Source of the DNA: an uncultured Opitutia bacterium
GTDB taxonomy: Bacteria; Verrucomicrobiota; Verrucomicrobiia; Opitutales; CAJWYM01
NCBI GenBank assembly: GCA_913049555.1
Contig: CAJWYM010000042.1
Location: 1 to 33,774, forward strand
Direction: 5' to 3'
Length of the DNA: 33,774 nucleotides
Shown here: positions 17,848 through 27,231 of the stretch, piece after piece
Numbering within the stretch: the stretch's first letter is position 1
Layout: every line of letters begins with the position of its first letter
Notes under the pieces: generated by a model
Told to the model about the DNA's origin: nothing
What the model saw: the letters and a program-made list of their open reading frames with translations, nothing else
The model's database searches: none
Made by a program: the position numbers and the translations under genes

Positions 17848-18371
17848 ACAACCATCCATGCACAGATTGCGCCAACAATAAAGAAAAATAATGGAACGAA
17901 TACATAAGAAACCCTTTGCAAATCTCTAGGAGTATTGAATTCTATCTTGGAGAGTTTCTTCTTGTCGGCATCGAAAAGATAAATCTCATCCACGGAAGCA
18001 TGCACTGAATACTCTAAAAGTTGTCTTCGGGTACTCATATACAATGGGTTTGGAGCAGAAGTTCCGGTTTTTACTTCTACAATGGCAAGCTTCCCATCTT
18101 TTTTTACACAAAAGTCAGGCCTCAATTTTAAAAACTGCACCACTCCATCTACTTTGAATTCGATAGGCAATTCTGGCTGTTCTGATAAAATACGAAATCC
18201 ATTAGACTCCAGCCAAGATTTTGCAATACTTTCACCTTTTCTTCCCTGTTTGAACTTTTTCTCGCGACCCCATCTCAGGAATCTTCTTCTAAGAAATAAG
18301 AAAAAAAAGCCTCCAATTAAAAAACAAAAAGCAATCATTTCATAGAGGTAGCTCCAGAGAAAATCCTTCAT
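17832..18371 (-). CDS. Membrane-anchored PD-(D/E)XK nuclease-like protein
   Basis: This 179-residue protein has a transmembrane helix at each end (about 9-28 and 156-175) and between them a soluble PD-(D/E)XK-type fold. Motif candidates are E47 in [17 protein letters not shown]86 in LRPDF, E99-V-K101 in AIVEVKTG, and R116-Q117 in RRQLLEY. This pattern is seen in Holliday-junction-resolvase-like, YraN-like and NERD-like nuclease domains. All the core residues of the nuclease site appear to be present, so it may be active on DNA or RNA near the membrane, but no specific family was recognised. It starts 25 nt after the preceding gene and overlaps the next by about 16 nt. Confidence 0.65.
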   Translation of the reverse strand: MKDFLWSYLYEMIAFCFLIGGFFFLFLRRRFLRWGREKKFKQGRKGESIAKSWLESNGFRILSEQPELPIEFKVDGVVQFLKLRPDFCVKKDGKLAIVEVKTGTSAPNPLYMSTRRQLLEYSVHASVDEIYLFDADKKKLSKIEFNTPRDLQRVSYVFVPLFFFIVGAICAWMVVCQTD

Positions 18372-18396
18372 TTTATTCGTATTATAAAAGGAAGAA

Positions 18397-19308
18397 TCAA
18401 AATGCCAAGGAAGGTTTCAAAACCCTCTTCGCCAAAGTTTCGAACTCCAACCCCTTCATGATTTTTTTAGGCGCAACCAACTCAAATGCGTAGATTCTTT
18501 TTTCATCTTTTTGGTGCAAACAAATCCCATTTCCAAGCCACCAGCTTCCCAATAATTTATCCATATTTTTCATACCGCGTTCTCGAAACTCAATGAAGGA
18601 CCCTTCGCCAGAAGGATTTTCATAAGATTGCACGGAGTCGATAACGGCTCGTTCTTGCTTCAAAGCCGATCGATAAAATTGCTGTAAATTATAATCCTTC
18701 AGCAATTCCGAAACCAATCCCCAACGATGCAATCGAATTTTATGATAATGTTTGTTAACAAAAGTCATTCCCACGCTAGCAGGGTAACAAGAAACCTCCT
18801 CTAATTCATAACCCTCAGGCATATTTGCTTTTAGACCCCAGCAAGACCAATAATTGCCCTGCTCCCCCATTGGATTTTCCGAGTAAGAATTCAAAAACTG
18901 ATTGAAAGTTTCGGATTCAACCCAAGCCTCTTCAAAGACAGGAAAATACAAATCTAGAACCACTCCGGTTTTTTTTGAAAATAAAGAAACCCAAAAAGGT
19001 TCTCCATCCGCAATCTTAGAAATTAAAAAAGAGCCCTTCTTAAAATGCTGAGCGACAGGATTGGAAGGAAAAGATCCCAACTTATTTTTCTTAACAAACG
19101 AATCGAACCATTTTTGATGCGCCACTCTAAAATCTGGTTTATTCAAAGCTTCTCGCCAATGAATCCTGCAAGTATAACTCTCTCTATCCGAAAGTTCCAA
19201 TCGTCCCTCTTTGTGATCCAAAGTATGCCCGGTAACTTCCCAATTTTCAGGCAAAGTAAAACGAAAATCAAACCAAGCAAGGTCCCTAATTGTATCCAAA
19301 TAATTCAA
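18397..19308 (-). CDS. Conserved-looking hypothetical protein, TTG start
   Basis: This 303-residue soluble protein is not recognised. It has no signal peptide or membrane helix and is rich in aromatic residues. Two halves seem to begin similarly (WFDFRFTLPENWEV near 12 and ANMPEGYELEEVS near 160), which hints at an internal duplication of a beta-rich domain. The start codon is TTG at 19308, whose bases overlap the coaB stop (TTGA); no ATG occurs in frame for more than 150 codons, so coupled translation from TTG is the best reading. It lies between coaB and a nuclease-like membrane protein in a tight string. No function is proposed. Confidence 0.7.
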   Translation of the reverse strand: MNYLDTIRDLAWFDFRFTLPENWEVTGHTLDHKEGRLELSDRESYTCRIHWREALNKPDFRVAHQKWFDSFVKKNKLGSFPSNPVAQHFKKGSFLISKIADGEPFWVSLFSKKTGVVLDLYFPVFEEAWVESETFNQFLNSYSENPMGEQGNYWSCWGLKANMPEGYELEEVSCYPASVGMTFVNKHYHKIRLHRWGLVSELLKDYNLQQFYRSALKQERAVIDSVQSYENPSGEGSFIEFRERGMKNMDKLLGSWWLGNGICLHQKDEKRIYAFELVAPKKIMKGLEFETLAKRVLKPSLAF

Positions 19309-19946
19309 GAAACGATCACTTTCTCCAAGATTTTCTTAGCCACTTCTTTTTTAAAATTTGAAGAAACAGGAACGCGTTCTCCACGACAACCCAACAAAAC
19401 TACTTCATTCATCTCGGATCCAAAACCCCCAGAGGAACCACCCACTAAATTGGCGACGATCCAATCCAATTTCTTACTAAACAATTTTTTCTTCGCATTT
19501 TCCTCCAGATCATTGGTCTCTGCACTAAAACCAACCAAAATCTGAGACTCTTTCTTGTCCGACATCGTCTTTAAAATATCAATCGTTGGAGACAATTCAA
19601 CTTTTATAGAATTTCCATCTTTTTTCAACTTTGTGTTCTCATAAGAAATCGGCCTAAAGTCCATGACCGCCGCAACACTTATAAAAAGATCACATTTGGG
19701 AAACAAAGCATCCACCGCATTCAACATCTGTTCTCCAGTTTCGACAGAAATTCGATTGACCCCCAAAGGACACTTTAAAGAAACCGGACCACTGACTAAG
19801 TCCACTTTAAACCCTCGCTCAATGGCTGCTTCAGCAATCGCATATCCCATCTTTCCAGTGGAAGGATTGGACAAAAATCTCACCGGGTCAAAATACTCCC
19901 GAGTGGGACCCGCACTTATCAAAACTTTAAAGTTGGAACTAACCAT
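19305..19946 (-). CDS. coaB: Phosphopantothenate-cysteine ligase (CoaB domain alone)
   Basis: This 213-residue protein matches the CoaB half of the bifunctional Dfp/CoaBC protein. It joins cysteine to 4'-phosphopantothenate in coenzyme A synthesis, in the cytoplasm. Visible motifs are [25 protein letters not shown] at the N-terminus (key part SAGPTRE..DPVR), the AAVMDFRP segment, TKLKKDG with the conserved lysines, and [18 protein letters not shown]. The CoaC flavoprotein decarboxylase half is absent, and no CoaC frame lies next to it. A modest ribosome-binding site (AGGT) precedes the ATG. It is the first gene of the string ending at bcp. Confidence 0.93.
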   Translation of the reverse strand: MVSSNFKVLISAGPTREYFDPVRFLSNPSTGKMGYAIAEAAIERGFKVDLVSGPVSLKCPLGVNRISVETGEQMLNAVDALFPKCDLFISVAAVMDFRPISYENTKLKKDGNSIKVELSPTIDILKTMSDKKESQILVGFSAETNDLEENAKKKLFSKKLDWIVANLVGGSSGGFGSEMNEVVLLGCRGERVPVSSNFKKEVAKKILEKVIVS

Positions 19947-19989
19947 ACCTATTCAAGATAAAATCAGGAAAGACTAAATACAAAAACAA

Positions 19990-20019
19990 AAGAGTGAGTT
20001 CCCAAGGGAACTCACTCTT
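19990..20019 (-). terminator. Strong hairpin terminator of ppdK
   Basis: A perfect 14-bp inverted repeat, AAGAGTGAGTTCCC and GGGAACTCACTCTT, is separated by two bases. On the minus strand it is followed by a T-rich tail (TTTTGTTTTTGTATTT). It begins about 24 bases beyond the ppdK stop. The tail runs toward the coaB start at 19946, so coaB needs its own promoter or receives read-through. Confidence 0.88.
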
Positions 20020-20042
20020 CAATTTTAATGAAATGTTTTTAA

Positions 20043-22739
20043 TTAAGCTTGTAAAATTGCCGCTTGAGCAGAAGCCAGCCTTGCAACTGGTACTCGATTG
20101 GGCGAACAACTTACGTAAGACAAAGGAACCGTGTTGCAGAACTTGATAGATTCTGGATCTCCACCATGCTCACCACAAATACCTAGTTTGATATTTGGAC
20201 GAGTTTTGCGGCCACCCTCTGCACCTATTTTAACCAATTTGCCAACACCCGTTTGGTCGATCGTGGCAAATGGGTTTCCTTGAACGATCTCTTTATCAGA
20301 ATAATTCGGCAAGAAAGTGCCCGCATCATCCCGACTCATACCCAAAGTAGTTTGAGTCAAATCATTCGTTCCGAAACTGAAGAACTCAGCGAGTTCAGCG
20401 ATTTCTTCAGCAACGAGAGCCGCTCTTGGAATTTCAATCATAGTTCCTACCATGTATTGAATCTCAACGCCTTGCTCTTTTTGCACAAGATCCGCTTGTT
20501 CACGGATGATTGCTACTTGATTTGCAAGTTCCCCTTTGAAACCGATCAATGGAACCATTACTTCAGGCTCACACTCAATTCCCTCTTTAAGAGTTGTCGC
20601 TGCTGCCTCAAAGATTGCGCGTGCTTGCATTTTAGTAATTTCAGGATACGAGATTCCTAAACGACAACCACGATGGCCCAACATTGGATTTTCTTCATGA
20701 AGAGCTTTTACGCGCTCAGTAATCTTTTCATGAGAAATGCCTAATTTTTCTGCCAAAGCACGAACTGTTGAATCGTCATGCGGTAAAAACTCATGCAAAG
20801 GAGGATCCAATAGACGAATCGTAACTGGAAGTCCTTTCATAGAGCGGAACAAGCCTGTAAAATCCTCTTTTTGATAAGGGAGTAACTTGTCCAAAGCAGC
20901 TTCTCTAGCCTCTGTATTTTCGGAAAGAATCATTTCTCTCATATGATCAATGCGATCTCCCTCAAAAAACATATGCTCCGTCCGACAAAGACCAATTCCC
21001 TCAGCACCAAATGCAAGAGCCAACTCCGCTTGAGAAGGGGAGTCTGAGTTGGTACGAATTTTCATTGTGCGGAATTCATCCGACCAATTCATAATCTTAT
21101 TGAAGATTTCAAAAGTGTAGCTGTCCTTAGCTTCCATCTTTCCTTCTAAGACTTGGATCACTTCAGAGGGAGCCGTATCGACGCCCCCAGCAAAAACTTC
21201 ACCCGTAGTTCCATCCATAGAGAGAGAGTCAAACTCTTTCAAAACAGTGTCCCCAACGGTCAAGGTCTTTTTAGCATAGTCCATTACAATTTCTTGAGCT
21301 CCACAGACGCAGACCTTACCCAATTGACGAGCCACCAATGCAGCATGAGAACTTACCCCTCCACGGCTAGTCAAAATTCCTTGAGAAGCAAGCATTCCTC
21401 GAAGATCCTCAGGAGAAGTTTCCGTTCTACAAAGAATCACAGATTCGCCCTTATTGGACTGAACTTCAGCCTCTTCCGCACTGAAAACGATCAATCCAGA
21501 GGCAGCACCTGGACCCGCAGGCAGGCCTTTAGCAATGAGAGTAGCTTTAGAGCGTCCTGCATCATCGAAAACAGGAGTCAATAAACTAGAAATGGAGTCC
21601 GCAGGGATACGACGCACCGCCTCTTTTTTATCTATAAGTCCTTCAGCCTCCATTTCAGAAGCCAAGCGAACTGCAGCGAGACCAGTTCTTTTACCATTTC
21701 GGGTTTGAAGCATATACAACTTGTGATCTTCAACCGTGAACTCAAAGTCTTGCATATCCTTAAAGTGACTTTCAAGGGTCTTACAAACTTCCACGAGTTC
21801 CTTGTGAGAATCAGGCATTTCGGTAGCCAATTCAGCAATCGGCTTCGGAGTCCGAATCCCTGCAACCACATCTTCGCCTTGAGCATTGATTAAATACTCA
21901 CCATAAAAAACTTTTTCTCCATTGGCAGGGTCACGAGTGAATGCAACCCCAGTAGAGGAGGTGTCACCCATATTACCGAAAACCATCGCTTGAACATTGA
22001 CAGCCGTTCCCCACTCAACAGGAATATTGTATTTTTGTCTGTAAATAACCGCTCGCTCATTACTCCAAGAACCAAAAACCGCTGCGATCGCACCATTTAA
22101 TTGTTCTTTAACATCTTGTGGAAATTGAGAACTCGTGCGCTCTTGGATCAAAGCCTTGAAACGAGCGATCAACTCTTTCAAATCTTCTGCTGAAAGATCG
22201 GAGTCCAACTCAACTCCCTTTTCTTCTTTAATTTTATCTAAAATAGCATCGAATGGCTCATGCTCATCGGCGTGAGCAGACTGAACGCCCATGACCACGT
22301 CTCCATACATCTGAATAAAGCGACGATAACAATCATAGGCAAAACGAGGATTTCCTGACTTCTTAGCCAAACCCTCAACAGTTACGTCATTCAAGCCTAA
22401 ATTCAAAATGGTATCCATCATACCAGGCATAGATTCCCTAGCTCCGGAACGAACAGAGAAAAGGAGAGGATTGTCATTGTCCCCAAATTTCTTATCCAGT
22501 TCTTTTTCAACAATTGCAATGGCATTGTTCATTTCATCAACCATAGATGGTGGACAAGATTTTTCATTTGCATTGAAGTAGGTACAAACCTCGGTAGTAA
22601 TCGTAAATCCAGGAGGCACTGGAAGGCCTATTTTGGCCATTTCAGCAAGATTGGCACCTTTGCCACCTAGCAAGTTTCTTAGCTTAGCATCCCCATCGGT
22701 TTGCTCACCAAAAGAATAGATATATTTTGTGTCTGACAT
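20043..22739 (-). CDS. ppdK: Pyruvate, phosphate dikinase
   Basis: This 898-residue enzyme interconverts ATP, pyruvate and phosphate with AMP, phosphoenolpyruvate and pyrophosphate, in glycolysis or gluconeogenesis. The N-terminal ATP-grasp domain begins [15 protein letters not shown] and [12 protein letters not shown]. The central swivelling domain has the phospho-carrier H465 in [15 protein letters not shown]. The C-terminal barrel includes [10 protein letters not shown], and the catalytic C855 lies in [11 protein letters not shown]. The length fits the family. The ATG at 22739 was chosen over a TTG at 22799 because the promoter at 22807-22835 would place the transcript start near 22800, leaving a leader of about 60 nt, and because [12 protein letters not shown] is a normal start for the family. 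It is transcribed as a single gene with its own terminator. Confidence 0.97.
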   Translation of the reverse strand: MSDTKYIYSFGEQTDGDAKLRNLLGGKGANLAEMAKIGLPVPPGFTITTEVCTYFNANEKSCPPSMVDEMNNAIAIVEKELDKKFGDNDNPLLFSVRSGARESMPGMMDTILNLGLNDVTVEGLAKKSGNPRFAYDCYRRFIQMYGDVVMGVQSAHADEHEPFDAILDKIKEEKGVELDSDLSAEDLKELIARFKALIQERTSSQFPQDVKEQLNGAIAAVFGSWSNERAVIYRQKYNIPVEWGTAVNVQAMVFGNMGDTSSTGVAFTRDPANGEKVFYGEYLINAQGEDVVAGIRTPKPIAELATEMPDSHKELVEVCKTLESHFKDMQDFEFTVEDHKLYMLQTRNGKRTGLAAVRLASEMEAEGLIDKKEAVRRIPADSISSLLTPVFDDAGRSKATLIAKGLPAGPGAASGLIVFSAEEAEVQSNKGESVILCRTETSPEDLRGMLASQGILTSRGGVSSHAALVARQLGKVCVCGAQEIVMDYAKKTLTVGDTVLKEFDSLSMDGTTGEVFAGGVDTAPSEVIQVLEGKMEAKDSYTFEIFNKIMNWSDEFRTMKIRTNSDSPSQAELALAFGAEGIGLCRTEHMFFEGDRIDHMREMILSENTEAREAALDKLLPYQKEDFTGLFRSMKGLPVTIRLLDPPLHEFLPHDDSTVRALAEKLGISHEKITERVKALHEENPMLGHRGCRLGISYPEITKMQARAIFEAAATTLKEGIECEPEVMVPLIGFKGELANQVAIIREQADLVQKEQGVEIQYMVGTMIEIPRAALVAEEIAELAEFFSFGTNDLTQTTLGMSRDDAGTFLPNYSDKEIVQGNPFATIDQTGVGKLVKIGAEGGRKTRPNIKLGICGEHGGDPESIKFCNTVPLSYVSCSPNRVPVARLASAQAAILQA

Positions 22740-23015
22740 ATTTGTCTTATTGTTAGTTACTAATTTCAGTTTACTGATATATATTCTTGCATTACGCAAA
22801 GTTCAATTTATACAAATCATAAGAATTTCTGTCAATGGGTAAAAGGAAATCCTAATAGATTCGATCCTTCATAAATTCTTATAAATCTACCTAATTTTCA
22901 AAGATCTCAATAGGTGACTTTAAAGCGCAATCCAGAGTTGCGAATTAAGAGCTTTCTGCTAAATTAAGAGAGTTTAAATTTCATCCATTTTTTTTCATTC
23001 TAAAATACTACCCCG
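22740..23015. other. Divergent intergenic region between ppdK and the GH10 gene
   Basis: These 276 bases separate the two divergent genes. The ppdK promoter is clear (22807-22835). For the GH10 gene on the plus strand no consensus promoter or ribosome-binding site was found. The ppdK leader (22740-22800) contains short inverted repeats such as TCAGT/ACTGA and TTGC/GCAA that are too weak to name. Confidence 0.5.
22807..22835 (-). promoter_or_regulatory. Sigma-70-like promoter of ppdK
   Basis: The minus strand reads TTGACA at 22835-22830, a spacer of exactly 17 bases, and TATAAA at 22812-22807. This is near the sigma-70 consensus with ideal spacing. The predicted start is near 22800, about 61 bases before the ATG. 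It is the clearest promoter in the window. Confidence 0.85.
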
Positions 23016-24434
23016 ATGATCCAATCCTCTCCTGCCCCCATTTTCCGATTTCCAATTTTAAGATCGCTACTTGTATTGCTATTTCACACAAACTTATGCT
23101 CGATCGAGCAAATTCAGTTGACTCACAAGAAATGGAAACTGGAGGGAGCTGAGGAGCGAATTGAGCAAATAAGAACAGGAAAAGCTGAAATCGAAATCCT
23201 TTTTCCCGATGGAATACAAATACCAGAGAACGCATCCATCCAATACAAAATGTTAGAGCATGAATTTGATTTCGGGATATCCATGACGCAGTTTTGGACC
23301 TTCAAAAAAGGAATAGACCAGGAACAATCCTATTTGGAAAACATAAAAAAACTCTTCAACTATGTCACCATGGGAACCTATTGGGCATGGCATGAGAAAA
23401 CGAAAGGAAAGTGGGAGTTCCAAAATCGACAAGCCGATGTTCTATCTTTCGCTCAGAAAAACAACATGACTGTTAAAGGTCATCCATTGATGTGGCACAA
23501 CACGTTTCCCAGATGGGCCGATAAAATTACCGACGATCAAGAACTCTCCAATACAGTCGATTTTCATATAGTTCGCACACTGAAAAATTTTCCTGAAATT
23601 ACCGAGTGGGACAGCTACAATGAAGCACCGGGAATACTTTTCAAACATGTCGACAAAAATGCTGGTGGTAGACGTTATTTAATGCAAAATGGAGGCCTGT
23701 ACGAAGGCATGACTCATGTTCACAATGTAATAGAAAGCACTGGAACCCAGGCTAAAATGGTGTTGAATCATTATAAGATCAATGAACCCAGTTTTCACAA
23801 ACTCATTGAGCACTTGCAAAAAAAAGGCAAAAAGATTGATAAAATCGGCATACAAACCCATATGTTCACAGAGTCACAGAATTATGATGAAGGATTCTAT
23901 TGGGATCAATTTGAACAATATAAAAAGCATGGACTCCCCGTTCAATTGAGTGAAATCACCATCCTAAGCGCTGCTCATTTTAAAGACTGGAGAGAAAAGC
24001 AAAAGTGGAAACAAATTCGAACGGAAGCTCTTAAAAACAAAGAAAAACCCCCGCAATTGCCCAACACTGTAGAGGGAATCCATTATCAGGCCGGCTACTT
24101 ACATGACTTTTACACACTCGCATTTTCCCATCCCATAATCAATGGGATGGTCTATTGGTGTGGCACGGATCGCAGATGTTGGGATGGTCAACAAGGAGGT
24201 CTCTTGGACGAAAATATGAATCCAAAAGATTCTTACCTCATTCTCTACGATCTCATCAAAAGAAAATGGTGGACGGATGGCGAAGCAAAATTGAAAAAGC
24301 AAAGACTGCATTTCCGAGGTTTTTATGGAACCTACCAAATATCAACAACGATCCATGGGACCCATTATTCTGCTAACTATAAGCTTCAGAAGAAGAAGGA
24401 GTCAGCAAAATCCTTGAAACTAACTGCCCTGTGA
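23016..24434 (+). CDS. Glycoside hydrolase family 10 (endo-beta-1,4-xylanase-like), secreted
   Basis: This 472-residue protein has an N-terminal signal-like segment (hydrophobic core LRSLLVLLFHTN), a beta-rich lead-in (about 40-85) and a GH10 barrel. GH10 enzymes cut internal beta-1,4 bonds of xylan with retention. The signature KGHPLMWHNTFPRW is clear. The acid/base is E203 in WDSYNEAPG and the nucleophile is probably E313 in VQLSEITIL; usual GH10 forms are WDVVNEA and ITELDI, so the D after the nucleophile is T here. VYWCGTDRRCWDG near the end replaces the typical W.D..SW block. It is monocistronic, convergent with the sulfatase genes. The divergent active-site flanks leave room for another beta-glycan substrate. 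Confidence 0.88.
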   Translation: MIQSSPAPIFRFPILRSLLVLLFHTNLCSIEQIQLTHKKWKLEGAEERIEQIRTGKAEIEILFPDGIQIPENASIQYKMLEHEFDFGISMTQFWTFKKGIDQEQSYLENIKKLFNYVTMGTYWAWHEKTKGKWEFQNRQADVLSFAQKNNMTVKGHPLMWHNTFPRWADKITDDQELSNTVDFHIVRTLKNFPEITEWDSYNEAPGILFKHVDKNAGGRRYLMQNGGLYEGMTHVHNVIESTGTQAKMVLNHYKINEPSFHKLIEHLQKKGKKIDKIGIQTHMFTESQNYDEGFYWDQFEQYKKHGLPVQLSEITILSAAHFKDWREKQKWKQIRTEALKNKEKPPQLPNTVEGIHYQAGYLHDFYTLAFSHPIINGMVYWCGTDRRCWDGQQGGLLDENMNPKDSYLILYDLIKRKWWTDGEAKLKKQRLHFRGFYGTYQISTTIHGTHYSANYKLQKKKESAKSLKLTAL

Positions 24435-24465
24435 TGCTTCAGGAATTAGAATTTAAGATTGGCCT

Positions 24466-25785
24466 TCATTGAATTTCCAGATCTTGAAGCAGCTTTTCCT
24501 CTAAAGTTCTACGGACTTCAGGATATTTCTGGCAAAGATTCACTCTTTCATTTGGATCCTTCTCCAGATCGAAAAGCAATGAAGGCTTATGATCGGTAAG
24601 AACATATTTATACCTCCCATCAAAAATCATTTTCCACTCATTCAATGAACATTTTACATGCCCTCGATGATCCATGCTTTCTCCCGACAATACCCGATTA
24701 AAACTCATCGCATCTGAATCTGACAATGGCTGCGCGCCAGCCATATCTAAAAAAGTAGCCGCCAAATCATGAAGAGAGATCAATGCCTTTGAGGAAACCC
24801 CTGTTTGTACTCCGGGTCCAGTTACTACTAATGGAATTTTGGATGAGGGGGAATGCCAAGTCATCTTGCCCCAGCGATTGTGATCCCCTAACATTTCACC
24901 ATGATCTGAGGAGAAAACAAGGATTGTATTGTCAAGTTCCCCCCTAATTTTTACTTCCTCGATCATTTTACCCATCAAAGAATCTATATTTTCAATCATT
25001 GCAGCATAATTGCGACGGCGGTTTTCTACTTTTTCAGGATCCGACTGTTCGTTGTCAACGGGAGGAGGCATTCGAACCCCGCTCCATTTTTCATTCATAC
25101 TTTCTGTAATATCAAAGGGTCCATGAGGACCTACAAAATTAACAACAAGGTGCCAAGGTTTGTCCTTTTCAAATTCTTTCAGGCACTGAATCCCATTATT
25201 TGCTACCCAATTGTCACAATATGCGGATTCTGGTAAATCACTCACACACGCAAAATTGCAATCCCCAGCATTTTCTTCATACATCCGAACATGATTTTCC
25301 ACCCAATTTGCCTTTTTTAGAAACTCCATATATGGACCTCTAGGAGACCTTCCATTATTCTTATAAGAAGAGATCGCATCCATTTTGCCTTCGTTGTCAA
25401 TTCCCGAAGTAAATCCATATTCAGTCAAACAATGGCTTCCATCCAAACCCCAGTCAAAATCAGCCTTGTGCAAATCTAGCTTTCCAACCGTAGCCACTGC
25501 ATATCCAGCATTTCTTAAATGTTGATAATAAGTCGGTAAAGAAAGAGGGGTATTTTGTCCATTGTCCACAACCCCACACCTTTCATAATCTCTACCAGTC
25601 GCCAGGCATGCTCTTGCAGGAGAACAAAGAGGAGAAGGAGTGAAAGCATGCGTAAATTTCATACCTCTGGAAATCAATTTGTCTACATTCGGAGTTCGCA
25701 ACGGTAAATCAGGATTGTCTCCCAACCAATCAGCCCGATGCTGATCCGGCAAAAAAAAGAGAATATTAGGCTGTGTCTTATTCAT
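24466..25785 (-). CDS. Sulfatase (formylglycine type), no signal peptide
   Basis: This 439-residue type I sulfatase removes sulfate esters, probably from a carbohydrate. The modification motif is C54-S-P-A-R58 within SPLCSPARACLATGR; C54 would be converted to formylglycine by a maturing enzyme that is not in this window. The metal-site start NILFFLPDQHRADWLG, SSDHGEMLGDHNRWGK and the C-terminal LFDLEKDPNERVNL are typical. It begins MNKTQPNILFF with no leader, so it should act in the cytoplasm. That is unusual for polysaccharide sulfatases, which are commonly exported. It lies 9 nt after a second sulfatase gene in an operon with the FGGY kinase. Confidence 0.93.
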   Translation of the reverse strand: MNKTQPNILFFLPDQHRADWLGDNPDLPLRTPNVDKLISRGMKFTHAFTPSPLCSPARACLATGRDYERCGVVDNGQNTPLSLPTYYQHLRNAGYAVATVGKLDLHKADFDWGLDGSHCLTEYGFTSGIDNEGKMDAISSYKNNGRSPRGPYMEFLKKANWVENHVRMYEENAGDCNFACVSDLPESAYCDNWVANNGIQCLKEFEKDKPWHLVVNFVGPHGPFDITESMNEKWSGVRMPPPVDNEQSDPEKVENRRRNYAAMIENIDSLMGKMIEEVKIRGELDNTILVFSSDHGEMLGDHNRWGKMTWHSPSSKIPLVVTGPGVQTGVSSKALISLHDLAATFLDMAGAQPLSDSDAMSFNRVLSGESMDHRGHVKCSLNEWKMIFDGRYKYVLTDHKPSLLFDLEKDPNERVNLCQKYPEVRRTLEEKLLQDLEIQ

Positions 25786-25794
25786 GATTCATTT

Positions 25795-27177
25795 CTACCC
25801 CCAAAATTCAACAGAAGAAGGGTGGTCAAGATCTTCCCAAGTGTCTTTATAATAGAGCAACTCCCTCTTTAAATCCTCAATGATAGCGGATGCACTCTCA
25901 GAATTTGCCAAATTATTTCTTTCAAGCGGATCTTTTTTAAGATCAAACAATTGATAGCGATGTGCATCCTGATATTTATAATGGATCCACTTATAATCCC
26001 CTTTTCGAACCGCCCGGATCAAATTGTGATAGGCAAAGTATAAAGACTCCCGATGCTTTGATTCTCGGTTGCAAATCACATTTGCTAAACTTTTGCCCTC
26101 CACCGACTCTGGAATATCTATCTTAAGCAAATCACACAAAGTTGGAAAAACATCCAGCAAATAACAAAGCACATCTGTCTTTTTGTTTTTTGGAATCCCA
26201 GGGCCAGAGAAAATCAAAGGCACTCTCACACTGTGATCATATGCGCTTTGTTTGCCCATCAAACCATGTTGACCCAATGCAAGGCCATTGTCTCCAGCAA
26301 ATACAAAAAGGGTGTCCTCCCATTCCCCTCGACTCTCAACAGCATCCAAAATTTTGCCAATTTCATCATCCAAATGAGAGATCATACCATAATATTCAGC
26401 AATGTGTCTCTGAATCTCAGACTCTTCCCTTGGATAATTTGCTAACATTTCATCCCGAACCTCTCGAACCCCATATTCAAAAGAATGCTGATTCAAGAAA
26501 TTTTCGGGCAACTCTATGGAATCCTCGGGATACATCTTTTTGAAACGATCTGGCATGGTTCTGGGATCATGGGGAGCCATAAAAGAAATATACATAAAAT
26601 ATGGATTTTCACTTCGATAATTTTGCAACCAATCCACCGCTGCATCGGCAAACAACTCCGAAGAGTGAACCCCATTATTGATATGATCTGCATCCCTAAA
26701 AGTAAGCTCATTGGAAGACCAAGTATCTTTCACCTCAGGAAGTCTCGATGCGTATTTCCCCTCAGGGTCGTAGTGATGAACCGGCACATTCCAATGATCC
26801 GCCATACCTCCAAACATGATCTCATCTCCATCCTGAAATGCTCGATTGAAACTAGACTTTCCATTGTGCCATTTACCAGTTGCCCAAGTTTGATATCCCT
26901 GACTCTTTAACAACTCACCAAGAAGCCTATGAGATTCTGGAATCTCTTTTCCAGCATCTTGCAAGTGGAACAAAGTTCTCCCAGTGTGCAACATCGCCCT
27001 AGAGGGCATACAAACTGCCGGATGGATCCCACCCGGAATGTGCGCGTGGGTACAACTTGTGCCAGCTGCAACCAGCCGGTCCATATTAGGAGTTTTTACA
27101 GCAGGATTGCCCAAAGCTGCAATGGTATCAAAACGCTGATCATCCGTAAAAAGGATCACTAAATTTGGAGATTTCAT
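25795..27177 (-). CDS. Sulfatase (formylglycine type), second copy, no signal peptide
   Basis: This 460-residue type I sulfatase has the motif C56-M-P-S-R60 within HPAVCMPSRAMLHTGR. Metal and sulfate site segments are NLVILFTDDQRFDTI, FAGDNGLALGQHGLMGKQS and the C-terminal LFDLKKDPLERNNLANS. It has no signal peptide. It differs clearly from its neighbour, so the two probably attack different sulfate positions or were acquired separately. It follows the kinase gene by 54 nt and precedes the other sulfatase by 9 nt. The exact substrate cannot be read from sequence; context suggests sulfated xylo-oligosaccharides or related glycans. Confidence 0.93.
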   Translation of the reverse strand: MKSPNLVILFTDDQRFDTIAALGNPAVKTPNMDRLVAAGTSCTHAHIPGGIHPAVCMPSRAMLHTGRTLFHLQDAGKEIPESHRLLGELLKSQGYQTWATGKWHNGKSSFNRAFQDGDEIMFGGMADHWNVPVHHYDPEGKYASRLPEVKDTWSSNELTFRDADHINNGVHSSELFADAAVDWLQNYRSENPYFMYISFMAPHDPRTMPDRFKKMYPEDSIELPENFLNQHSFEYGVREVRDEMLANYPREESEIQRHIAEYYGMISHLDDEIGKILDAVESRGEWEDTLFVFAGDNGLALGQHGLMGKQSAYDHSVRVPLIFSGPGIPKNKKTDVLCYLLDVFPTLCDLLKIDIPESVEGKSLANVICNRESKHRESLYFAYHNLIRAVRKGDYKWIHYKYQDAHRYQLFDLKKDPLERNNLANSESASAIIEDLKRELLYYKDTWEDLDHPSSVEFWG

Positions 27178-27231
27178 AAAAGCATTGTGTTACATTTTTT
27201 AAGAATTGAAATAGACTTCAATGACTCTAAA

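Noticed and set aside
22740-22799. TTG start 20 codons upstream for ppdK
   Set aside because: It would coincide with the predicted transcript start of the strong promoter at 22807-22835, and the added residues are not part of the known family start.
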